This document shows, piece after piece, positions 9,067 through 17,811 of a DNA stretch of 64,000 nt. This stretch comes from Kineothrix sp. MSJ-39. GTDB taxonomy: Bacteria; Bacillota; Clostridia; Lachnospirales; Lachnospiraceae. The position numbers were made by a program, and so were the translations under genes. Location: positions 1-64,000 of the forward strand of contig NZ_JAHLPN010000010.1 of assembly GCF_018917935.1 (NCBI RefSeq). The letters run 5' to 3'. Position 1 is the first letter of the stretch. Each line of letters starts with the position of its first letter. Under the pieces are notes generated by a model. That model did not search any database. It was not told the origin of the DNA and saw nothing but the letters and a program-made list of their open reading frames with translations.

Positions 9067-10230
9067 TTACTGTGCACTGGAAGCATAATCCGTACCATTG
9101 ATATTTACACTTCTGTCATTCTGCACAACGGCAATGTAAGTCTTACCCGGATTAAATTCAACCTGTGTCAGATCATCATAATAATATCTGGTCGGCGAAT
9201 AATCGTCTTTCTTACCCCAGCGGATATGTACAGCCTTTCCGTTTGTGATGTAATAGCCGTCCTGTGTATCATCATGACATTTGAAGGAAAGATAGCCCTT
9301 TGCATCCCTGACTTCATAGTAAGCAAACTGGATGATCACATTTTCAAATGTCAGCTGTTCACCGGTTGCACCGTCTGTCTGCGGACTTTCATACAGATTC
9401 TTCTTGTAAAGACCTGTTGCAGCATCATATTCCAGAGAAGATTTTGTATAAGGGAATGCGCCCTTTAAACTGATCTCTGTTGCATCAAAATTGTCTTCAT
9501 CACTTTCCAGTGTGTTGAGTTCTTTCTTCGCAAACAGGAAATGGTCTTCATGATAGTTTTCATTGACATGTGTCAGTGAATAGCCCAGACTGTTGCACTG
9601 TTCAACCAGATTTGCACCGCTTGTATAAGCATTGTGCGGAACCGGCTTATCATTGGTACGATAGAATGCATTGCAGCCGGGCGCTGATGAAGTTGAATTT
9701 ACTGCACAGCCTGTGATGTTATTGACATCCGGTCTGCTGATGATATCTGCCAGATAGTATGGTCCGCCAAAATGCACCAGAATCGGATCCCATTCCAACG
9801 CCCAGTATACATAGTAGTCACGACAGCTTCTGACATTACCCAGCTTCTCAATTCCCTGCCAGTCCTCGATGATCGCCATCTGGCGGGACATATCGCCTTC
9901 TTCCATACACTCATATAAAACACCTGCCTGTCCGATGCCATACTGTGGTTGGGCAGCCTTATCTGTCGGAAGCATGATTGCCAGCGGTCTCTGCTGTGCA
10001 ATGCTTTCATCTTCAATCTCGCCGGTAAGCGGACTTCTTGCCATACCGTCCGGAATCTGATCATCCTCTACAATTTCCTCTTCTGCTGCCGGAGTTTCTT
10101 CAATCTCCTCAAGCGGCTGTTCCTCTACCGTTTCATCCGGTACAGGTGTCTCTTCTTCCTTTGCGCCGCAACCGGTTAAAATAAACGCCGATGTCAGTGC
10201 CAAAAGGAGTAATACGCGCAATTTCTTCAT
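9067..10230 (-). CDS. DUF3048 (YerB-like) lipoprotein
   Basis: A 387-residue lipoprotein: signal peptide with lipobox LTGC (Cys21), an acidic Glu/Pro-rich spacer to about residue 60, then the DUF3048 domain starting at the RSPLTGE block and running through the RPLAIMLPTDKAAQPQYGIGQA and YYVYWALEWDPILVHFGGPYY segments. The C-terminal part (GKAVHIRWGKKDDYSPTRYYYDD ... LNPGKTYIAVV type) matches the second conserved region of the family. Members such as Bacillus YerB are exported envelope proteins of unknown biochemical function. It is monocistronic: it has its own extended -10 promoter and a strong terminator. AAAGGT precedes the ATG. Confidence 0.88.
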   Translation of the reverse strand: MKKLRVLLLLALTSAFILTGCGAKEEETPVPDETVEEQPLEEIEETPAAEEEIVEDDQIPDGMARSPLTGEIEDESIAQQRPLAIMLPTDKAAQPQYGIGQAGVLYECMEEGDMSRQMAIIEDWQGIEKLGNVRSCRDYYVYWALEWDPILVHFGGPYYLADIISRPDVNNITGCAVNSTSSAPGCNAFYRTNDKPVPHNAYTSGANLVEQCNSLGYSLTHVNENYHEDHFLFAKKELNTLESDEDNFDATEISLKGAFPYTKSSLEYDAATGLYKKNLYESPQTDGATGEQLTFENVIIQFAYYEVRDAKGYLSFKCHDDTQDGYYITNGKAVHIRWGKKDDYSPTRYYYDDLTQVEFNPGKTYIAVVQNDRSVNINGTDYASSAQ

Positions 10231-10280
10231 AGTTTTTACCTTTGTCCTTTATATACTTGACAGCCCCAACTGTCCTCTCT

Positions 10281-10309
10281 ATTTTATCAGAAAAATAACT
10301 GCTTGTCAT
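10281..10309 (-). promoter_or_regulatory. sigma-A-type promoter of the DUF3048 gene
   Basis: On the minus strand ATGACA (10304-10309), a 17-bp spacer and TAAAAT (10281-10286) preceded by an extended TGA. Both boxes match consensus in 5 of 6 positions, about 50 nt before the start codon. Confidence 0.8.
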
Positions 10310-10404
10310 TGCTCCCGGACAGATTTTGTAATATTTTTGTAATATTTCAGTAATTCTTAAGAAACATTAACCGGGCATGTTCTGCCGGCCAGCTGCCGGC
10401 ATGA

Positions 10405-11901
10405 CTAATACACTACCGGTACTGCCACATAATGTTCCGACTGCCCCAGCGGTGCGTCAGCCGTTATGACAGATGCCATTTTCTGATAAGTTTCCCGGTC
10501 GAGGAATAAAATGCCAGGCTTTCCCTCCGGCGTATCGCGTGTCAGCAGATAGGTAATGCCTCCGTTTACACAGGTATAATCCCCATACGCCTCTGCCACG
10601 AAAACATCCTGCTGGCTCCAGCTTTCCTCGGTTTCTTCTCCCGAGCCGTAATCTACAAATGCCGTGCATCCCACAAGATCCTGTGCCGCATCGCTCTTTG
10701 CCACACTCTTGACCAGTTCCTGAAATTCATTTGTGCTCTGCTTATCGATTGTCTGTAAGACACTGTTTCCATAAAAAACAAGGATAAAGACGCCTGCTGC
10801 CGCAGTCAGCAGCCGCAACCCGATTCCCAGCTTTTTCTCCTTCAATAGCCTGCCCAGACAAATACCGGCAAGTGCCAGAAGCGGAACAAGCGAAGGATAT
10901 ACATACCAGAGCAGCTTATTGGATACTGCCGAAAATACCAGAAGCGGAACAAGGATCCAGAGTGCCCAGCCAAGCAGCTCCTGCTTTCTTTCTTTTGCCA
11001 TCTGTCTGATGTCCGGCGCGAATACAAAAACAGAGATCAGGCAGATCACCAGCACACAGAGATATGGCGTGACCTTTCCGGAAGCAGCCCCGAAATAGTA
11101 AGACAGATAATAAGAAAACGGCGCAATATTATTCTGCAGTGTGCCATCCGTTCTGCCCAGTACATCGACTTCCCACATCTTCTGAAAAAAGGTCAGTCCG
11201 TCGATCCGGTATCTGGCAAGTGCCCAGAGCAGGATCGGAAGCAGTGCAGAAACCAGAAACAACAGCCAGTTTTTTATCTTCCATTTTTTCAGTTCTCCGG
11301 TCAGAAGCAGGAAGAGTCCGCCGATCACGGCGATCAATCCGGCGTGATAGCTCTTTGTCAGGAAAGCAAGGGCAAACAAAAAGGCACAGGCATAGCTGTA
11401 TCTGCCATTTTCCCGGATCTTCATCATACAGAGAATCGCCAGCGTGAACAGCAGCACATACAGGCTGTCCGCATCACCGGAACGGATCATATGCGCCTGG
11501 AAAGCAGTCGTATTGACGGCAAGAAAAGCCACTGCCAGAAGCGATTCCAGCTTTCCGTAACGCTTTGCAAACAGACCGACACAGATCGCCAGCAACACAT
11601 AGGAAAATGCTGCATAAAACCGGAGCGCAAATACCGTATTGCCGAAGATCGCCATCCCCAGCATAATGCCGTACATACTGAGCGGCGGTTTTAAATTGTA
11701 ATAATCAGCCTGCCGCATATAGGTGGACTGGATCAGACTTCCGCCGTTTGCCATCTCATAAGCATTGACGCCGTGTCTTGCTTCGTCCCACGGATCTACA
11801 TATTTCACATCCAGCTTGTAAAAAGATAAAAATGCGATCAGACCGATCAGCAGGATAAACAGGATTGGATACCAGATCGTTTTTTTATGGATAGTTTTCA
11901 T
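10405..11901 (-). CDS. ArnT/PMT-like membrane glycosyltransferase (GT39/GT83 type)
   Basis: A 498-residue GT-C enzyme with about 10-12 TM helices. After the first TM helix the periplasmic-type loop carries KYVDPWDEARHGVNAYEM, the acidic D-E-x-R/H signature of ArnT and protein O-mannosyl transferases, and a second loop contains YYNLKPPLSMYG, equally typical. Such enzymes move a sugar from a polyprenyl phosphate carrier to an acceptor on the outer face of the membrane. A C-terminal soluble domain of about 100 residues follows. It is the last gene of the glycan operon, 23 nt behind a GT2 gene. The gap after it contains a GC-rich hairpin (TGCCGGC/GCCGGCA) but no T-run. Confidence 0.87.
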   Translation of the reverse strand: MKTIHKKTIWYPILFILLIGLIAFLSFYKLDVKYVDPWDEARHGVNAYEMANGGSLIQSTYMRQADYYNLKPPLSMYGIMLGMAIFGNTVFALRFYAAFSYVLLAICVGLFAKRYGKLESLLAVAFLAVNTTAFQAHMIRSGDADSLYVLLFTLAILCMMKIRENGRYSYACAFLFALAFLTKSYHAGLIAVIGGLFLLLTGELKKWKIKNWLLFLVSALLPILLWALARYRIDGLTFFQKMWEVDVLGRTDGTLQNNIAPFSYYLSYYFGAASGKVTPYLCVLVICLISVFVFAPDIRQMAKERKQELLGWALWILVPLLVFSAVSNKLLWYVYPSLVPLLALAGICLGRLLKEKKLGIGLRLLTAAAGVFILVFYGNSVLQTIDKQSTNEFQELVKSVAKSDAAQDLVGCTAFVDYGSGEETEESWSQQDVFVAEAYGDYTCVNGGITYLLTRDTPEGKPGILFLDRETYQKMASVITADAPLGQSEHYVAVPVVY

Positions 11902-11924
11902 GCATATCCCCTTTCGCTTTTCCG

Positions 11925-12956
11925 TCAGTTTCGAAAATACAGTTTCACGACTGCATAGATCGCATAATACAGCCTGTGCTTCATAAAGAAAAGAAACAGC
12001 TTTTCCGCCATCGTCAGCTTGTCCATTGTATGCGTACAGATTGCCTTTCTGACCTCAGGCGTTGTCAGCAGTGCTTTCAGTTCCGTGCGCAGGCAGCTGT
12101 AGGGCAGTTCCTTCTGCTTATAGACGATCCCTTTTGTATACAGGATCAGCAGACACAGATAATCGTTCCAGATCTGCTGTTTAAAATCATAAATCCCTTT
12201 GGCATCCGAAATACGGCAGAGATTTTCCCGCATGATATGGATCTTTTCCGGATAGCTTCTGTCATGCTTCATTGTCATGGAAGCCCCGTTCATATAATAC
12301 TGATACGGGAAATAATCCCGGATGATCTCAATATGCTGTGTATCCAGAAACATACACAAAGAAAACTGAAAATCCTCTCCGATGCTGACCGCATCCGAGC
12401 AAAGCTGTAGATTTTTCTTGACCAGCTCTGTCCGCACCAGCTTAGTCACGCGGTTCGGCTGTAAATGGCGTCCCATAAAACTGCCGTCATTGATCAGTGT
12501 CGGATAAATCTCATTGGCAAGCGTTTCTCTTTCCAGACTATCCGTCTGAAACTCCATCTGCTCCGTCCATTTGCGCGTCGGATCATCCTCATATAAATGC
12601 GTCAATCCGCAGCATACGATATCCGCCCCTGTTTCACAGGCTCTTGTATACATCCGCTCATACATATCGGGCAGGATGTAATCATCCGCATCCACATAGC
12701 CGATATATTCTCCCACTGCCTCCTCGGAGCCTCTTTTCCATGCACTTGTCAGTCCGCCGTTTGACTTATGTACCACGCGGATCATCGGATTTTCCTGCGC
12801 ATAGGCATCACATAATGCCGGGGAGTTGTCACTGCTCCCATCATCCACCAGGATGATCTCCAGATCCGAAAGCGTCTGTGCTTTCAGACTCTTGATACAG
12901 GTTGCAAGATATTTCTGCATATTATAAACCGGTACTACAATACTTACCTTTGGCAT
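11925..12956 (-). CDS. glycosyltransferase family 2
   Basis: A 343-residue GT-A enzyme. The N-terminal 110 residues have the GT2 nucleotide-binding pattern: VSIVVPVYNMQKYL, ILVDDGSSDNSPALCD, and the metal-binding DADD in IGYVDADDYI. The C-terminal region (FQFSLCMFLD and the TKGIVYKQ helices) resembles capsule and teichoic-acid GT2 enzymes. No TM helix is obvious, so it likely works on the inner membrane face adding one sugar to a lipid-linked glycan. It lies 21 nt after a second GT2 gene and 23 nt before the ArnT-like gene, in a single operon. Sugar specificity cannot be deduced. Confidence 0.9.
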   Translation of the reverse strand: MPKVSIVVPVYNMQKYLATCIKSLKAQTLSDLEIILVDDGSSDNSPALCDAYAQENPMIRVVHKSNGGLTSAWKRGSEEAVGEYIGYVDADDYILPDMYERMYTRACETGADIVCCGLTHLYEDDPTRKWTEQMEFQTDSLERETLANEIYPTLINDGSFMGRHLQPNRVTKLVRTELVKKNLQLCSDAVSIGEDFQFSLCMFLDTQHIEIIRDYFPYQYYMNGASMTMKHDRSYPEKIHIMRENLCRISDAKGIYDFKQQIWNDYLCLLILYTKGIVYKQKELPYSCLRTELKALLTTPEVRKAICTHTMDKLTMAEKLFLFFMKHRLYYAIYAVVKLYFRN

Positions 12957-12977
12957 TTTTTCTCCTTCTTTACAGTA

Positions 12978-13988
12978 TCAGAAATTCTTTTTTCTCAGCA
13001 AATAGTAAAGAGCAGGAAAAAGCAGGAAGAGTCTGTACCCCATCTGATTTGTACCACTTAAAAAGCCCTGCTCCTCCGCCGTTCCGTGCCTGTTTACATA
13101 CAGTGCTTCTTTGACATAACCGCGGAGCATTTTACCTGTTTCCGGAAACTTTTTGCGCAGCGGATAAAAATAACGGATCGCACCGTCCGCTCTTGCACGC
13201 AGTGCCGCTTTCTTCCCGTCTGTCTCCCCGATCCGGTCAAAAAATATGATCCGGTCTGTCAGCGCATCCATGAAATCCATTCGTTTTTTGCTGAAATTCT
13301 CCCGCGTAATACTGCCCGGTGCTTCAAAATAGGCGTAAAGCGGAAGTCTGATATACACTCCTTTATGGATACGGTCGAAAATGCGGTAAATTGTGGCTTC
13401 ATCCTCATGGATCTTGCCTTTCGGGAAACGAACCTCCTGAAACAGGCTGCGTTTGTACAGTTTGTTCCATGCCACGATAAAATAGGTGGCGTCCGGGCAC
13501 AGTGCATCATACTGGTTCAGCAGCATCTGTTTTCTGTCATATACCGTAATATCTGCTTTTCCCTGTTCATAAGCAGCACGTACCGCAGCAAAATCCGGTC
13601 CCTTTTCCGGCTCTAATTCCTTTGTTGTTTCATAACTGCAGACCGCCACATCCGCATCTGTCCGGATAAGCTCCCGGTATAAAATTTCAATAAAATACGG
13701 GGCGTAATAATCATCGCTGTCCAGAAATGCGATATAATCGCCCCCGGCGACTGCAATCCCTGCATTTCTGGCATCCGATAATCCCCCGTTTTCCTTATGG
13801 ATCACGCGGACTCTTGCTTCCCGCGCCGCATAGGCATCACAGATCGCAGGACAGCCGTCCTTGGAACCGTCATCCACCAATATGATATCCAGATTGGTGT
13901 ACGTCTGATGCAATACAGAGTCCACCGCTCTTTTTAAGTATTTTTCCACTCCATAAATCGGTATCACGACCGAAATCAATGGTTTCAT
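12978..13988 (-). CDS. glycosyltransferase family 2
   Basis: A 336-residue GT2 with LISVVIPIYGVEKYLKRAVD at the N-terminus, DIILVDDGSKDGCP, GLSDARNAGI and the DxD equivalent AFLDSDDYYAPYF. The middle holds KIHEDEATIYRIF, the catalytic-base region seen in EpsJ/CpsJ-type enzymes. I place the start at the ATG at 13988 because MKPLISVV is the usual family N-terminus and AAGGTG lies 9 nt upstream. A GTG at 14000 would add four residues and overlap the preceding gene by 8 nt. The two GT2 neighbours are clearly divergent paralogues, suggesting successive sugar additions. Confidence 0.9.
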   Translation of the reverse strand: MKPLISVVIPIYGVEKYLKRAVDSVLHQTYTNLDIILVDDGSKDGCPAICDAYAAREARVRVIHKENGGLSDARNAGIAVAGGDYIAFLDSDDYYAPYFIEILYRELIRTDADVAVCSYETTKELEPEKGPDFAAVRAAYEQGKADITVYDRKQMLLNQYDALCPDATYFIVAWNKLYKRSLFQEVRFPKGKIHEDEATIYRIFDRIHKGVYIRLPLYAYFEAPGSITRENFSKKRMDFMDALTDRIIFFDRIGETDGKKAALRARADGAIRYFYPLRKKFPETGKMLRGYVKEALYVNRHGTAEEQGFLSGTNQMGYRLFLLFPALYYLLRKKNF

Positions 13989-13992
13989 TCCC

Positions 13993-15012
13993 TTACACAC
14001 CTTTTCCTCGTCTGACTATTTCCACAACCATTGCCCTGAGCCGGATCATAAGCAGGGTCATGCTGATCTGCTGTCTGCGCAGAAAGAAAAATATGATCCG
14101 GTAATCCAGAAGCGTAAGCTCCGGCTTACGAATTCCTTCCTTCTGCAGAAAATTCCTTGTCTGCTTCGCATATTCTGCCACAGCCGCCCTTTTTTCAGCA
14201 TGTGTCATGTCCTTTGCAAAGCCCAGTCCTTCCACTTCATCCAGAAAAGTCGTGCAGACTTTATCCGCCAGAAACGGAAACTGCCCCACATCAGGATAAC
14301 AGTTCTGAAAGAATGCCTTTGTTTTCTCATACAGCAAAAGCGCAGTTTTTACCTTGTCATTTCTTTTTTTCGTAGACAGGGTTGTTCCCCTGTCGTCCTG
14401 AATATATTCACAGACAGGCTGCTGCAGGACAGAAATCCTTGCCGTCTGCCTGATATACGCCTCGTTAAATAAAAGATCCTCGCCCAGATTCAGATCTACC
14501 GGGAACTGTTCCCTGATCAGTTCTTTTTTGTATAATTTATTCCATGGCATATTCAGAAAGCCGCCCATGTAAAGCTGCTTCAGATCCTCATAAGAAGCCT
14601 GAAGTTCCATGCAGGCATTTGTATGCGGCAGTTTTTCGATCTTTTGTCCGAAATACAGGTGGTCAAACCCGGCGATCACCAGATCGCTTCCGTCCTGCTC
14701 GATCCGCCGCACCATTTCATCCAGTCCGTGATACAGCACATAGTCATCACTGTCGACAAAACGGATATACTCCCCTGCTGCTTCCGTAAGTCCACGGTTT
14801 CTGGCACGGGAAACACCACGATTCGGCTGGTTGATCACACGGATCCTGGCATCCTCTTTTGCAAGCTGATCCGCTAAAATACCGGAACCGTCCGGCGGTC
14901 CGTCCACGATCAGCAGAATCTCTATATCCGCATACGCCTGTTTGCACAGACTCTCCACACAACGGCGCAGCGTTTTTTCACTTTTATAAACCGGTACGAT
15001 AATACTGACCAT
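13993..15012 (-). CDS. glycosyltransferase family 2
   Basis: A 339-residue GT2: MVSIIVPVYKSEKTLRRCVE, EILLIVDGPPDGSG (the second strand has VDGPPD in place of the commoner VDDGSxD), GVSRARNRGLTEAAG and the metal-binding RFVDSDDYV. NLGEDLLFNEAY matches the conserved acidic segment of the family. The altered VDGPPDG loop is the only departure from consensus, and related GT2 proteins tolerate it. It is separated from the DUF2142-like gene by 39 nt and from the next GT2 gene by only a few nt. Likely part of one assembly line for a surface polysaccharide. Confidence 0.9.
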   Translation of the reverse strand: MVSIIVPVYKSEKTLRRCVESLCKQAYADIEILLIVDGPPDGSGILADQLAKEDARIRVINQPNRGVSRARNRGLTEAAGEYIRFVDSDDYVLYHGLDEMVRRIEQDGSDLVIAGFDHLYFGQKIEKLPHTNACMELQASYEDLKQLYMGGFLNMPWNKLYKKELIREQFPVDLNLGEDLLFNEAYIRQTARISVLQQPVCEYIQDDRGTTLSTKKRNDKVKTALLLYEKTKAFFQNCYPDVGQFPFLADKVCTTFLDEVEGLGFAKDMTHAEKRAAVAEYAKQTRNFLQKEGIRKPELTLLDYRIIFFFLRRQQISMTLLMIRLRAMVVEIVRRGKGV

Positions 15013-15051
15013 GGTCTCCTCCCTTATCGTTTTCCTGTACTTCCGATAGCA

Positions 15052-17100
15052 TTATATATTGATCACCGTGATGACCAGCGTATAGATCATAAACAGGTTC
15101 ACTGCCATCATAACGCCATACAGGATCCGTCGGCGTGCCAGTTCTCCCAGTCTGCTTTCCAGCCTGTTATTGAAGAAGCAGGATACAAACGGCAGAAACA
15201 ACGGGATAAAATATCTTCCCTGTACGCCCCTGATCTCGTTTGCACCAACCGTCGTATAACTGACATACATAGAGCTCCAGACGATTGCAGATGTACCAAC
15301 CAGCATGATCAGCGTCAGCACAATAAATAAAACCGGCATTTTTCGATGTTTCACATCTTTGGCAGACCAGAGTGCCAGCCAGAGTGCCAGCACGATCACA
15401 ATCCATGTAAAGATTGTAGAACCGGTTCCCAAATAACCATATTGAAAGAAATCCGCATTACCGCTCAGGTATTGACCAAGAAGCTGTGCCATGGATTTTA
15501 ACAAAAGCAGGGCATACGTAAACGGATTTTGCAGAATATACTGCAGCTGTCCTGTTACACTTGTTCCGATATTTCTCTTATCGCCCGCGAAATCAAAGTT
15601 ACCGACCAGATAATAGTCACTGCCTGCCGCAGGCGTCGGACGGAAGATGTTATACAGCATCAATCCCGCCATGATCAGAAGTGCCAGCTTATACACAATT
15701 TCCTGCGGTCTGTTATAAAACTTCTTACGTCCCAGGAACAGCAGCATAAGTACCATAACAATATAGATTGGCTTAGACTGACAGCCGATCGCAAAGGAAA
15801 GCAGGATCAGCAGCGTATTCTGCCATGTCAGCTTCTCCTCGGGCGTGATCAGTTCATTTGTCACAAGCACCATGCCAAGCAGCAGGAAGCTGTTGACAAC
15901 CGCATCATAGGTCAGCGCAGACGCCAGGAAAACGCTGTTCGGAAGCAGGGCAACAAGTGCCACAAGTGCCTGATAGCGTTTTGCCAGACGGATCGCAAAA
16001 AATACGACCAGAATGTAAAACAGCAGATTCCCGAACTTAGCCAGTGCTACCGTATCTGCAAACCGCAGATGCAGCATACGCCCCAGCTTAAAGCCGATCG
16101 CCATCGGATAATACACTCTTGTTTCAGAGCGGACAAACCTGCTCTGGTGTCCGATATCCGCCCAGCTGTAATCGTTGTTTTTATCTTCGTAGGCTTCGAC
16201 AAGCTGTCTTTCTTCCGGGTTGTGGAAGAACGGCAGGAGATTTCCCGCCATCTGGATGGCAGATTCCGTCGATTCTATTGTCGTACCAAAAGACAGCTTA
16301 TACGCCGCTTTGGCATGTACATATTCATCATAGCTGACCTGATTTGTTCCGATCCCGCAGATCAGAAGGCTGCCCAGTGCAAAACACAGGATCGCAAAGA
16401 TCCATTCCGGCTTATCCCGCAGAAGTGTTTTTGCCTGATACAAAAGTGCCCCTGTTCCAAACAGGACAAACAGGAAAAACAGCCGCATGCTGTTTGGCCG
16501 GAACCGGTTGGACAATGTTACCTGTATCTTACTGTTGTCGATCGTTTCATTGGTCAGAAGTGTGATCTTGATCCTGTCACACCGTTCGGAAATATTGGCA
16601 ACTCCTGCACCAAGTTTAGGATCAATACTACAATAAACCCGATCTGTCTTTTTCTCATTCAGGTAAAGTTCCACACTATATCCTGCATTTTCTGTCACAG
16701 GCACACGCAGATCCAGTTTATGAATATAATACGGCTGTGCAAGCCTTGCATCAATTATGGTCTTTTTTATTTTCCGATACAGTGTTCCGTTCTTTTCCAC
16801 CAGGCTGTCATCTGTCTTTTCCTCGTATGCCTCGCCATTATATTCAGCAAGCAGCTTCTGGTTACTCTGCTCTACCTCTATGCTTCGGATCTCCTCATCC
16901 GACAGCTTGGCAAGTGCATTTTTTGTCCGGATCTCCACCTGCGGATCAGAGCCGTCACAGATGATATCCTGTGGTTTTTCCTTATAGTAAAGCGCCGGGA
17001 ACTGGAATACAACACATTCGACAAGTAGTGCCGCTGTCGCAACCAGGATCAGATTGATCAGTATTCTCAGAAGGATCAACGGCTTCTTTTTCTGCTTCAT
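15052..17100 (-). CDS. DUF2142-like polytopic membrane protein
   Basis: A 682-residue protein with one N-terminal TM helix, an extracytoplasmic region of about 150 residues rich in beta-type sequence (VPVTENAGYSVELYLN), then about 10-12 TM helices. The loop after the second helix reads NQVSYDEYVHAKAAYKLSFG, and the C-terminal loop contains GANEIRGVQGRYFIPLFLP, both matching DUF2142 proteins, which are linked to surface-glycan loci and may be GT-C transferases. ATG at 17100 is chosen: GAAGGAGG lies upstream and it overlaps the preceding stop by 4 nt (ATGA). The companion gene upstream encodes a similar extracytoplasmic domain between two TM helices, so the two proteins probably work as a pair. 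Confidence 0.72.
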   Translation of the reverse strand: MKQKKKPLILLRILINLILVATAALLVECVVFQFPALYYKEKPQDIICDGSDPQVEIRTKNALAKLSDEEIRSIEVEQSNQKLLAEYNGEAYEEKTDDSLVEKNGTLYRKIKKTIIDARLAQPYYIHKLDLRVPVTENAGYSVELYLNEKKTDRVYCSIDPKLGAGVANISERCDRIKITLLTNETIDNSKIQVTLSNRFRPNSMRLFFLFVLFGTGALLYQAKTLLRDKPEWIFAILCFALGSLLICGIGTNQVSYDEYVHAKAAYKLSFGTTIESTESAIQMAGNLLPFFHNPEERQLVEAYEDKNNDYSWADIGHQSRFVRSETRVYYPMAIGFKLGRMLHLRFADTVALAKFGNLLFYILVVFFAIRLAKRYQALVALVALLPNSVFLASALTYDAVVNSFLLLGMVLVTNELITPEEKLTWQNTLLILLSFAIGCQSKPIYIVMVLMLLFLGRKKFYNRPQEIVYKLALLIMAGLMLYNIFRPTPAAGSDYYLVGNFDFAGDKRNIGTSVTGQLQYILQNPFTYALLLLKSMAQLLGQYLSGNADFFQYGYLGTGSTIFTWIVIVLALWLALWSAKDVKHRKMPVLFIVLTLIMLVGTSAIVWSSMYVSYTTVGANEIRGVQGRYFIPLFLPFVSCFFNNRLESRLGELARRRILYGVMMAVNLFMIYTLVITVINI

Positions 17101-17792
17101 ACCTGTTCCTCCTTCTTCCTTCTTGGGTAACAAACCGCCATAGAGGCAGCTAAAAAGACAAATGTCAACAATCTGCAGTCATACAGGAACGGATATGTGT
17201 CATGCGTATAAATATAACTGCATTTTAAGGAGACATTCTCTGTCTGCGATACGGACTGCTGCAGTTCTCCCTCCGTCAATGCAGGCGTTGTCACCGTATC
17301 CTTAACCTCCGTATGGTTTGCCATGAGGGCAGGCAGAACAGAATCCGTCTCCGCTTCATTTTCCAACTGGAAAGTAATCTTCAGCTTACCGACACAGTCT
17401 TTCTGGTTTTCAAAAGGCAGGTAGACATATTGCAGATCATCCCCTGTTCCTATCGCATAACGGTTTTCACTGACGCAGTTACCCTCTGCATACACACGAT
17501 ACACAAGTATTGTGCCTAAAAGAGCCTGCCCCTGCTTATTGATGCCAACCTGAATGCCACGCATCGCCAAGGTTCCTGTATTCATTTCATAGGTGATCGG
17601 ATCAGCGGCAGAAAGTGGAAGCATCAGTTCCTCGTCTCCTTCTTTCTCAGCCATATTGATCACATAGGTATCGAGTACCGTATTGGGAAACAAATAACTG
17701 CCAATAAACCCTGTTAAAAATAACAGGGTTATGATTGGCAGTATATAATATGGTTTTCCCAGTTTGCTTATCTTATTCAGAAATTTTTTCAT
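17097..17792 (-). CDS. two-TM envelope protein, partner of the DUF2142-like protein
   Basis: A 231-residue protein of no recognised family. It has a TM helix near residues 16-36 (PYYILPIITLLFLTGFIGSYLF), an extracytoplasmic region of about 155 residues predicted to be beta-rich, and a second TM helix near the C-terminus (LLTFVFLAASMAVCY) followed by RRKKEE. GGAG precedes the ATG at 17792. It overlaps the DUF2142-like gene by 4 nt, and its outer domain resembles in layout the one at the start of that protein, so it may be a split-off or duplicated accessory domain (inference). The start lies 19 nt after the leuA stop with no terminator in between. Confidence 0.65.
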   Translation of the reverse strand: MKKFLNKISKLGKPYYILPIITLLFLTGFIGSYLFPNTVLDTYVINMAEKEGDEELMLPLSAADPITYEMNTGTLAMRGIQVGINKQGQALLGTILVYRVYAEGNCVSENRYAIGTGDDLQYVYLPFENQKDCVGKLKITFQLENEAETDSVLPALMANHTEVKDTVTTPALTEGELQQSVSQTENVSLKCSYIYTHDTYPFLYDCRLLTFVFLAASMAVCYPRRKKEEQV

Positions 17793-17811
17793 ACAAACGG
17801 CTCCACACGAA

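Noticed and set aside
15529-17028. Long plus-strand open frame (about 500 codons)
   Set aside because: It lies wholly antisense to the DUF2142-like gene, is rich in Cys, Arg and Gln with no domain, and has no ribosome binding site. A shadow of the real gene.
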